Assembly: GCA_009760855.2 (NCBI GenBank)
Contig: WPIO01000052.1
Span: 1,767,501 to 1,831,500 of the forward strand
DNA from: Cristatella mucedo
Lineage: Eukaryota; Bryozoa; Phylactolaemata; Cristatellidae
Length of the DNA stretch: 64,000 nt
Direction of reading: 5' to 3'
Shown: one piece after another, positions 55,881 to 64,000 of the stretch
How positions within the stretch are numbered: the first letter of the stretch is position 1
Layout of the letters: every line of letters begins with the position of its first letter
Program-made: the position numbers and the translations under genes
Notes under the pieces: model-generated
Told to the model about the DNA's origin: nothing
Database searches by the model: none
What the model saw: the letters and a program-made list of their open reading frames with translations, nothing else

Positions 55881-58800
55881 CTATACCAGAGCTACGGCCG
55901 ACCGAGCGACCTGTCTCCCTTTCCCGCAGAGTCTGGCTTGCGGTGGTATCGAATGCACGCATAGAGTTCTGAGCTGTACCGCACGAGCCTTCTCAGGCAT
56001 CGAGGTGAGCCACAAGGCGCCCGTCAATCGATCCGCTTACTTCTCAAGTTAATCTCACACCTTCCCGTTTTGCGGCCAGACTGCCGAAAACGCTCGAACT
56101 GCCGAACAATCTCACTTACGTCGATCGCTGACTGACTGTACGGCCCGCCGCCTTCACAAGGCACTGAGTCGCGGCTATCGTACTCGCTCGAAATTTGGCC
56201 ATTCTCTGCCGCCCGCTCGCGCCCGCCCATGCTCGGACGAGAAAAAGTATGGCCGAAGCAATGGACGGCCAACCAACGCAGTGCGGCCTCGCCCACGGCC
56301 AATCGGTTCGACAAACTAGTCGAGATTCGAGTAAAAAAAAACTATCTGGTCTACTTTTAAGAATAAGATCATTGAAAGGCAAGCCAACGGGAAAAGGCAC
56401 CACCGAGAACGAACGCTGAGGAGCGGAGTGAAGGCCCCTTCGCTAGCTCGCTGGCGCCGGCTCCATGGGGCCGCCTTTTTGGCCAACCAGCGAGCGAGTG
56501 GGTGGCCCCCCTTCCAGCACAAAGAAAAGCGAGCTCGTACGCGGACCCTCGCGCACGGCGGTGAGCGGGCGGCACCATTTCGGCCGGCAGTCGACGATCC
56601 GACGGCTCGGGAGAACGGACTCTGTGGCCCGGAAGTGCGATCGGCGATAGGCTTGGTGCTGGTGAGGGCCAAAGCGCTAAAGGACAACATTACACAGCCA
56701 CGTCCTTAGCGAGCCGTCGATGAGGCTGCGCGGGAGCCGGTGCGCCCGCTCCCTCCGAGAATCGGAGCTCCTCTCCGGTACGACTTCGATGGGAGGCGAG
56801 GCGGGGGGGGGGCGGATGCATCGTGGAATCAGAAAGGTGCAGTGTGCGGTACTGGCACCAGTGCGAACTGCAGCGTGGAATGGTCCTCATTACAGATATC
56901 TAGCGAGATGGTGAGAGGGAACCGGGCCGTCTCGTCCTCGCCTCCTGCTTGTACGTCGGCATTTTTCTCGAAACAAATATGCAAGACCAGCCACCAACGT
57001 CACTGTAGGCCGCACGGACGTGACGAGGTCGGCGAATTCCGGGAATGTCGGCGAACGAACGCCCACGATGCTCGGGAGATAATGCCGCGCCAAGTGGTGT
57101 TCGGACGTTGGCGACGACGCGATCATTCACAGCCACGTCTTCTTATTTTCCGGACTTCCGGGAGCATACTCCGATTCGGCAACGAGCGCCACGGCCCCTA
57201 TGAAGCAGACAGACACGAAACCCTCGGATGAGCGCAAAAATGGTGGAGATAGTCGGCAAATTGTGGAGTCAGGCATGGTCAGGTCATGGACAGGTCAGAG
57301 GCAGTCCCGGGCACAACGACTCGTGGAGGACGGCAACGGCTTGCGCTTTAAAGTGGAGGACGGCAACGCTTTAAATTGTTGGCACGCGTACTAGGTACTC
57401 GATGCGTCAGTTGGCCAGCACCGTTTTTCTGATCTCGACATAGGCTTAATAATGAGCCAAGCCAGCGGGAATAAGGAACAGGCAGGCAGGCAAGCGACGT
57501 ACGGTATAGAGTACACGCGAGCTGACAACGCGATGTTACCGCCACTTCGCCCTCCGCCGATGCTGGAAACCTCTTCGCTCTTGTCACTATTCGACAGCAA
57601 CGAAGCACTTGGTGATAACGGAAATGTTCAGCAATAATATATCCCACTACCGAAGCCCAACAGACGTGGACCGGGTCCATTTTTTGCACTCTTTTTCTTT
57701 TGCTTCCTTTTAACTTCGCCGTCGGTCAATCTTAGCCTACTACTACTAAGCGCGACTAGTCCGCTGCTGGTGCACCAACCGCAGGAAGCCGAGCAGAGTC
57801 TGTCGATGGCAGCTGTCCGTGCAAACTCTGAGGAAGCAGCGTTCTGGCACGTGTGAATCGTGACAGCTGCCCTCCCCCCCCCCGGGACGGCGTCAGGCAT
57901 ACTGCATCGAAGATGGAGCATTCGAGAGCTAGCGGCCATATGCAGCGGGGTAGCTCTGCGATTGCGATTGCCTCAGACGAAGAAGCTTTGCGACCAATTT
58001 CTGTACCTCTCGCCTCGCGGCGACGACATGATAATGACCAAGACCCGATTGGAAGACCACGAGGTGGTGGTCGTCGTCGTTATTGCTGACGACCGCAGAC
58101 AAAAAGCGACCAAGTGCTCGGAAAAGCGGTCGCGGGCTGACAAGGCTTAGCGGACGCACCCTGCACGACGACGAACGTCAAGACCAGCGACTCCAGACAA
58201 GTTCGCTGGTATTTTTTTCATCCCAGTGGTGGTTCTCGAAGACACTCCTGGTTGTGACGTATGAAGCCGCCCAAAGTACGTGCGGCGTCGCGGCACCATG
58301 TGCCCCTCTGTGCGGCTGACTCTTTTCGAGCCCACGCAGTGCCCTCTGAACCCTCCACACGTGACTTCGCCACGAGCACCAGTTCACGAGAGGCGGCAAG
58401 GTGGCGGTCAGACAGGGCAACGCCCCCCCCGGCCTGCAACAGTCCGCCATATTTCAGGCCGAAGCGGTACTCATGAGATGCTCTCGTGGGACGACGACTG
58501 CTCGTCGCGGCCACTGACTCGCCTCGGCCACGAAGTCACGGGAATACCAGTCGCTCTTCGCCGTCGGCGAGGTCTTCACTAGCAGCAGCGCCGGAGCGGC
58601 CTCAGCCTGCGTCCGGCCACAGACGCCCGGGCACGGATCGCCTATGAGACGGCCGGGGACCCCGGGACCGAGCGAGCAGCGGAGTGGAGCCACGTCCTCG
58701 CCCCCTTCCCTGCCGAGCTCCACTCAGCCTTCGTCGGATAATCGTTCGCCAGGCGCCTGCTCCGCCAAGAAATTACAAGGGAGCCTTCGCTGCTTTATCG

Positions 58801-59034
58801 TCGGCAGCCGCAAGAGTGCGTGCTTCGGCCCATGGGTTGGCTACGAGACCTGCGACGAACGAGCTGATAAAAAATCTCGCGGCCATATTTGCAGACGCTG
58901 GCGCGGCTGCTCCAAACCGCATCGATAGAAAGCAGCATTTTTGGAGCGCCATGTGACAAGCTATGTGACTCCAAGTGCCACGCCGACGCTTCGATCCGCC
59001 AGTTGGGGCGAGAGTCGATTAGCCGGCAAATAAA
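55881..59034. other. GC-rich stretch without a supported gene
   Basis: Short poly-G (about 56802-56811) and poly-C (57876-57885, 58420-58427) runs. No frame shows a recognisable domain. Distal exons or the 3' untranslated region of the receptor could lie here, but nothing in the sequence proves it. Confidence 0.35.
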
Positions 59035-59112
59035 CCTACAACCAGCGGGATTCGAACACGGTACCTGCAGCGTTCAATATCCGCCACACTGATCTCTGGG
59101 CCACCGGCACGG
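59035..59112 (-). mobile_element. tRNA-derived SINE head, minus strand
   Basis: Minus strand: GTGCCGGTGGCCCAGAGATC (A-box region), GTACCGTGTTCGAATCCCGC (B box, near consensus), then TGGTTGTAGGTTTATT. It lies just beyond the stop of the receptor ORF, in what would be its 3' flank. A tRNA gene is unlikely because the acceptor stem does not pair. Confidence 0.6.
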
Positions 59113-59126
59113 CTCCAACCAGCAAG

Positions 59127-60491
59127 TTATGAGCGGAGGGAGCAAACTGCCGAATGCCAACGGAAGGTCACCGGAGGGTCAGCGGCTGCTGCTACAAGGC
59201 TGCTGGCACAGCCGCCGCTGCTTCCGAGCACAAAAGCGAGAGCAAGCTTACCGCCGGCGCAGTCGCGGTCGAGCCCGTTGAACACCACGAGACTTCGCAG
59301 TGCCGAGGCTCGCTGCTGTTGCTGCGGCCGCGACTGGCTGTGATCGTCGGTGACGAGCGAGTACTGCGTGAACGAGCCTTGGGTCGTGAACGAGCCTTGG
59401 GTCGCGAGCGGCAGGCAGCGGATGGCGCGCGAGAACAGTCGCCTGTAGGACGGATTGCTCGCGACGTACAAGTAGAAGTTGGACGCGTAGTTGAGCAGCT
59501 CGACGATGTCGCATACACCTCGGAGCGCGATGAACGTCGTCTGGCCCTCGTTGTCGTCTCGAGCGTCGCCCTGGAAGTCGCGAAGCATCCGGTAGATGAT
59601 GGAGGGCAGCGTCGTGGCGAGGCTGAACAGGACCATGACGACGAGCATGACGCTGACGCGCCGCTGGTCGACCTCTCGGCCTCTCGCGTTCCGAACGTGG
59701 ATCGACTGCTTCAGGCCGCGCTGGCTGTGAAATAGTGTCCGTATGAGCACGCCGACCAGCACGAGGTTGACTAGGAAAGGCATCGCGTGCAGGAGAAGCG
59801 TCTGCAGCGTATAGTACACGCGGCCGAAGTCTCGGTCGCCGTATAGAGCCGTGTCTCGGAAGCGCACACCGCCGGTCGCTTCGTCGATGTACATCTCAAC
59901 CGTGAGCATATCCGGCACGCAGACGGCCACCGATAGCGTCAAGATGGCCCCGATGACAAGCCGCACGCGAGTCAACGTGCACCAGATGCCGACCTTCAGA
60001 GGAAAGTAGACGGCCAGAAAGCGGAAGAAGGTCACGGCCACTGCGTACCAGTTGGAGGCGCAGACGAACACGTTGATTGCCAGGTACCACGTGCCGTGCA
60101 GGAAGTTCGCGGCCGAGCCGCTGTTCGACGGCAGCTGCTCGGGCCTTATGATGGGCGGCTGGCGGGCGAAGAACGTCAGCGCTAGTGCTGCGTAGATGAC
60201 CATGATCATGGCATCGGAGACGGCGAGCGCGAGCAGGATGTGATAGGTGGGCGTCCGAGAGCGACGGACCGTGGTTGACAGCACGCCAATATTCAGCACG
60301 TTGCCCACGAAGCCGAACAGACAGACAATCGCGCCGACGATGCCGAGCAACGCGAAGTAGAGCCGCTCGATGTCCGGGTTGATGGGCGACGGCGACGTGC
60401 CGTTGACGGACCGTGCCGACAAGCACGGCACGACCAGCGAAGTGTCGTTGTCGGCAAAGCAGCCCGGCAGCGTGACGGGCGGGGTGACCAT
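59127..60491 (-). CDS. Class A seven-transmembrane GPCR, FMRFamide-receptor-like
   Basis: Uninterrupted 454-codon frame with a good start context (CAACCATGG). N-glycosylation sites at N15 and N30. TM1 about 44-71 with GNVLN. TM2 about 82-106 with the conserved Asp at 93 (LAVSD). TM3 about 134-160 ending FFRFLAVYFPLK. TM4 about 177-200, TM5 about 229-252, TM6 about 279-300 without CWxP. TM7 about 322-343 ending NFYLY in the NPxxY position, then SNPSYRRLF as helix 8. In class A terms it is a plasma-membrane G-protein-coupled receptor, by fold closest to invertebrate peptide-receptor groups (FMRFamide-like or flatworm orphan). The ligand is unknown. Odd points: D/ERY is F-R-F, and no Cys is seen in ECL2 to pair with TM3. 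A short duplication (TQGSF twice) lies in the tail. A splice donor GTAAGC at 59251-59246 follows codon context DCAG, so the last 40 or so residues may be read-through of an intron. Confidence 0.9.
   Translation of the reverse strand: MVTPPVTLPGCFADNDTSLVVPCLSARSVNGTSPSPINPDIERLYFALLGIVGAIVCLFGFVGNVLNIGVLSTTVRRSRTPTYHILLALAVSDAMIMVIYAALALTFFARQPPIIRPEQLPSNSGSAANFLHGTWYLAINVFVCASNWYAVAVTFFRFLAVYFPLKVGIWCTLTRVRLVIGAILTLSVAVCVPDMLTVEMYIDEATGGVRFRDTALYGDRDFGRVYYTLQTLLLHAMPFLVNLVLVGVLIRTLFHSQRGLKQSIHVRNARGREVDQRRVSVMLVVMVLFSLATTLPSIIYRMLRDFQGDARDDNEGQTTFIALRGVCDIVELLNYASNFYLYVASNPSYRRLFSRAIRCLPLATQGSFTTQGSFTQYSLVTDDHSQSRPQQQQRASALRSLVVFNGLDRDCAGGKLALAFVLGSSGGCASSLVAAAADPPVTFRWHSAVCSLRS
59246..59252 (-). 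other. Candidate 5' splice site in the receptor tail
   Basis: Minus-strand GCG|GTAAGC, a close match to the donor consensus. The residues encoded after it are low-complexity Ala/Ser/Gly-rich, unlike the preceding domain. If used, the true C-terminus comes from another exon. No acceptor could be assigned. Confidence 0.4.
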
Positions 60492-60699
60492 GGTTGTCGC
60501 CGTCGGCTATCGCGACGGACTGATTCGCTCAAGCGTCACATCCCTCTGAAATGGTGGCAAAGGAGATGGCGAGAGAGGTCAATCGCACTTCGAGCCGCCA
60601 CCGATGCCAACGAGCTTACTCGAAGCTGTCTGTAGCGCTGTGTGGAGGGCAATGATAACCATTCTCCGACGGAACACGTGCAACACTCGAGTTCGTCTT

Positions 60700-61356
60700 G
60701 CCGCTCGTCTCAGAGCTTCCTGGCTTGCTCTTAAGCGCTTCCTCTCTAACCGCACTGACGCTCCTCTCTGGCTCACTGCTCCAGGACAAAAGAGTTCTAG
60801 CCCGCCTCCGAACAGCTCTTGTTCGCGCTAAAATTCAGCCAAGGCCAGCAGGGCGCTACAGAATCAGTTCTCTGAGGGAGCTATGCAAATATACTATCAA
60901 TGTAATTAAAATGCTAGTTAACTGAGGCGAGTTTCCCGAGCACCGCTTCTTCCAGCAGCAGCAGTGGCGGCGGCGGCGGGGCCCCATGAGAAGCTGCAAT
61001 AATAATAATAATTATAATGATTCACTTGATAAAGCGAATTATTATTATTATTACTATTGCAGCTTCTCAGGGGGCCCCGCCGCCGCAGCCACTGCTGCTG
61101 CTGGAAGAAGCGGTGCTCGGGAAACTCGCCTCAGTTAACTAGCATTTTAATTACAGTGATAGTATATTTGCATAGCTCCCTCAGAGAACTGATTCTGTAG
61201 CGCCCTGCTGGCCTTGGCTGAATTTTAGCGCGAACAAGAGCTGTTCGGAGGCGGGCTAGAACTCTTTTGTCCTGGAGCAGTGAGCCAGAGAGGAGCGTCA
61301 GTGCGGTTAGAGAGGAAGCGCTTAAGAGCAAGCCAGGAAGCTCTGAGACGAGCGGC
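60700..61356. repeat. Near-identical inverted duplication upstream of the receptor
   Basis: Left arm 60700-61013 and right arm 61038-61356 are reverse complements with only a few differences over about 310 bp (for example CTATCAATG against CTATCACTG). The 24-bp spacer carries CACTTGATAAAGCG, a LINE-tail fragment. The arms contain a CTCTGAGGGAGCTATGCAAA tail-like block and align in part with the LINE family C stretch at 63290. It lies 0.2-0.9 kb 5' of the receptor start codon. Confidence 0.95.
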
Positions 61357-61854
61357 GGCGATTCGGCCTTTAGAATTGGTCCGATACCCGAGGAAGCTGC
61401 TGATAGATGTTGGCTGGCCTGTCAACCCCCCCCCCGCCTTCCCTCTTTCCAAGGAAGAATCGTCAGGAACCCATTCGCCATTCAAGCTGGACAGAGGTGC
61501 CCTTCCAGTGACCTGGGGACGGTATTAATTCCTTTCCGTAATGGTCCAAGGTGTCCGGGCCCAATACCACTAGGCGCTTGCCCCATTGTTTCAGCTAGGC
61601 ATTTAAGAGTCGAGCGACGCTCGCTCTTGGTCGTCTTACGGTCTTTTGTCTTTGGTCCGGCTTCGACGCCGTCGCACTCGTTTCTCTGAAAGCGAGGGAG
61701 GTTGGTGGGTTGTCCGCCGACGATGGACGTAACAGGGCAAGACAGCGCTAGAAGGATTCGGTTGACCTCCACCGAATACGGTCGTATCGCGCCCGAGCTG
61801 GAATTTTGTGTTTCTTTTGTGTCGTGTGTGTGCACGCTAGCACGTGGTCTCGGC
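61357..61854. other. Spacer, possible start of an LTR-like unit
   Basis: Poly-C at about 61426-61433. No gene. See the tandem repeat and downstream AATAAAG for the LTR idea. Confidence 0.35.
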
Positions 61855-62240
61855 ATAGGGATTTGCCGGTGCGAGCTAGGCGTAGTTGGCGTGTGTGGAG
61901 CCCTAGTTCCCCAGTTAGGGTTTAGGCTCCGGGTCGCGCTTCAGTTTGGAGAAGTATTTCCTCCACAGGAGTGCTTGAGTTGGCGTGTGTGGAGTATTCC
62001 TGTCGCACTGGTGGAAACCGAGTTCTAGTTCTCCGGGTAGGGTTTAGGCTCCGGTTCGCGCTTCAGGGTGGAGAAGTATTCCCTCCGCAAGAGTGTTTAA
62101 GTTGGCGTGTTTGGGGTATTCCCTCGGCACAGGTGGGAACGGATTCCTAGTTCTCCGGTTAGGGTTTAGGGTCCGGGTCGCGCTCAGTGTGGAGGAGTAT
62201 TCCCTCCGCAAGAGTGTTGGTGCTGTTGAGAACGTGCGAG
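61855..62240. repeat. 122-bp tandem repeat with TTAGGG-like motifs
   Basis: About three units. GTTAGGGTTTAGG or GGTAGGGTTTAGG recurs at about 61914, 62036 and 62158, each followed by CTCCGGGTCGCGC-like and GGAGAAGTATTCCCTCCGCA-like blocks. The following GAATAAAGTTCAG (62291) and GACTCACGACCCCC could be the R-U5 end of an LTR, which would make this a tandem repeat inside a solo LTR. That is not proven. Confidence 0.85.
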
Positions 62241-62375
62241 GAGTGTGGAGATAAAGCTGAACTAGACTCGCAGCGACTTTGTGCGCTTGCGAATAAAGTT
62301 CAGTAAAATCCCCAATTTGTGTGTCTCGCTTCCAATTCACGCCGCGGACTCACGACCCCCTTTAGTAACGGTAAG

Positions 62376-63034
62376 CAGGTCAGCGCCAGAAACGCTCGTT
62401 TCGTGGCGGCCAGCTTATTGCGCCTAGGCGCGCACCGAACGACATTAGGCGATAGGCTACGCCGCTAGGGAAGCGGCAGGTCAAGCTTACTCCGCCGAGC
62501 CTTCGGCGTTACAATTCTCTTCCTAGGCCCTTCACAGATGTTTATAGAGCATTTTCTAGCATAACCCACGGCAGGTCAGTCCTCAGATAACCCCAGATAA
62601 CCTCAGATAACCCCAGCGACGACTCTTTATCCTGGTTTTGGAAGTGCTCATCACCGGGTTGCAATTTGTGGCGGTCTTTCGGAAATCTGTGCTGCTGTGC
62701 ATGCTAAATTTCCTAATGAAAGCGCCAGTTGAGTGTCCATGCTCTGTTTTTCCGTTAGAGTCTGAACATTACTGCCTTAAGGACTACCTTCCTTTTGGGG
62801 GGCTCCGCCCCTGTACACCTATTCGAGTGCATTTAAGACTAAGCGTTCCTTCCATTTTTAAGCTACTCTGTAACAAAATGTACCAGTCAGTTTTACAATG
62901 AGACTCATGCAACGGATGACTCCCGAGCGCCCACGCGGCGCGGATGCGTGCAGCGGATTTCCTGCCACGTCGGCTCGCAGCACTTGGAGCGAAGGAAAAG
63001 TGTCTCGGGGGTGTTGGATTGGATAACAGGTGCG
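62376..63034. other. Gene-free stretch
   Basis: Triple CCTCAGATAACCCCAGATAA-like run at 62581-62612 and a GGGGGGCTCCGCCCC palindrome at 62798-62812. No gene recognised. Confidence 0.4.
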
Positions 63035-63400
63035 CATTTAGCTGAGACTGTAATGATGCAACGTCAATGCAGGCGCTGACAGAAGCCCGAAGTGAGCTCT
63101 AGACTTTCGACATATACAAACATAAGACCTGATCACCAAAAGATTTTTATTTAGTTTGAGAAAGGACGGAGCGACTAGAAGCCGACGAGTGGTAGTGCGA
63201 GAGCACGTGAATGGACGACGGCAGGCTAGGTTGGCTGATGCAAACGAGTTTGAGGGACCTGCAGGCCAAAGAGAGGATCTTGGTCGATTCGATGCTTCGT
63301 AGCAAGCCAGGGAAGCTCAGACAGAAGTAAGTTGATGCAGCAAGCCAAGATTGGTTGGCTAAAATTCGGAGGCCGCACTCCGCACGGTGGCTGTGCACCG
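63035..63400 (-). pseudogene. LINE remnant (family C), minus strand
   Basis: Plus-strand text GATGCAACGTCAATGCAGGC and GAAGCCCGAAGTGAGCTCTA aligns with 54985-55035. GCAAGCCAGGGAAGCTCAGA (63303) aligns with the right arm of the inverted duplication near 61330-61350. This links the three places to one family. Confidence 0.75.
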
Positions 63401-63684
63401 ATAGTAATAATAATAAGAGCATGAGTGCTGAGCTCAGCAGCCCCGAGATGCAAGCGAGCCGTCATCGCACTCTTGGACATGGCATCAAAACTACACAGAG
63501 AACGAAGAATGTAATCGGGCTTGTACTGCCGTTCACGGGAGTTCAGCCCCCACCCACCCCCACCCCGAGACCCAACGACATTGAAAACCTCAAGCCCGGT
63601 TACAATTAAGCCATCTATTATAAGCAATATTTGTAAGCACCCTAGGGTTTGGCGGCACTGATGCTTAACTTCGTGACAGACGCA

Positions 63685-63905
63685 GGTCACCCTGTGATTC
63701 GTCCTTTATGTGCTAATGCGTACTGACACTGTGCATGCTGCCACTAACTGTACTTGCATGCTGACCCTGTGCGTGTCACCCCTAACCATGTTATTCCTCA
63801 CAATTCAATCGCGTTTCCCTTAGCACCAAATGTAAAGCGCCTAGAAAGAGATTGAGTTCCTTGAGGGCGCTTTATTAAGTGCATTATTATTGTTATTATT
63901 GTTGT
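63685..63905 (+). mobile_element. 5'-truncated LINE, 3' UTR and tail
   Basis: CCTGTGATTCGTCCTTTATG, CACTGTGCATGCTGCCACTA, CGTGTCACCCCTAACCATGT, then AAATGTAAAGCGCCTAGAAA, GAGGGCGCTTTATTAAGTG and ATT units. Same family as 42725 and 46890. Confidence 0.92.
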
Positions 63906-63917
63906 TTATTGAGCATG

Positions 63918-64000
63918 TTACCACTAACCGTTTGATCGCGCTTTATTTTCAGCAGATGAGATCAGATTCAGATGTAAAATGCCTAGAAAGAGATTGAGCT
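63918..64000 (+). mobile_element. LINE 3' tail, cut by the window end
   Basis: CACTAACCGTTTGATCGCGC, TTTCAGCAGATGAGATCAGA, then ATGCCTAGAAAGAGATTGAG. A second copy of the tail directly after the previous one. The small ATGAGATCAGATTCAG insertion is unusual. Confidence 0.88.

Noticed and set aside
59035-59112. True tRNA gene
   Set aside because: Good A and B boxes, but the acceptor and anticodon stems do not pair. Judged a SINE head, as for those at 29735, 30885, 33000 and 51028.
59154-59735. 193-codon plus-strand frame opposite the receptor
   Set aside because: A shadow of the receptor's codon pattern on the other strand. It has no domain.
61915-62164. Interstitial telomere
   Set aside because: TTAGGG-like strings occur once or twice per 122-bp unit, not in tandem.

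Overview
This window is from a eukaryotic, almost certainly animal, nuclear genome. It has no operons, it is dense in retrotransposons, SINEs and microsatellites, and the one clear gene is a seven-transmembrane receptor. A lophotrochozoan-type invertebrate (flatworm, mollusc or relative) would fit the receptor type and the transposon mix, but the sequence alone does not settle the clade.

Layout. About 1-31 kb is GC- and CpG-rich with long GA/CT, CA and CCG microsatellites, several minisatellites, and two tRNA-derived SINE families. I could support no protein-coding gene there except a decayed hAT transposase end near 25.4-25.85 kb. About 31-41 kb is a transposon nest. A minus-strand CR1/L2-type LINE (41.1 to 38.36 kb, continuing 34.0 to 33.6 kb) is split by a SINE and by a decayed Ty3/gypsy element (34007-38355). 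That element has a SCAN-like Gag and has integrase upstream of reverse transcriptase, which is the arrangement of the Gmr1 clade. Its outer ends are LTR pieces in inverted orientation, flanked by a near-perfect 5-bp target duplication. About 42.5-49 kb is AT-rich and made of a degenerate 165-190 bp satellite whose orientation flips around 45 kb. A 186-bp SPIN-like hAT MITE sits in the turn-round region. About 49-55 kb holds more LINE pieces, a SINE, and a possible receptor TM7 fragment. About 55-62 kb is GC-rich again. It holds a 30-bp minisatellite, the receptor gene (59127-60491, minus strand), a near-identical inverted duplication just upstream of that gene, and a 122-bp tandem repeat containing TTAGGG-like motifs. 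The window ends in further LINE tails.

How parts relate. The 3' end of SINE family 1 resembles the 3' end of the resident LINE, which is the usual sign of a SINE mobilised by that LINE. The nested insertions give a relative order: the LINE first, then the SINE and the Gmr1-like element. The receptor is the only gene that looks intact. Its neighbours are repeats, not functional partners.
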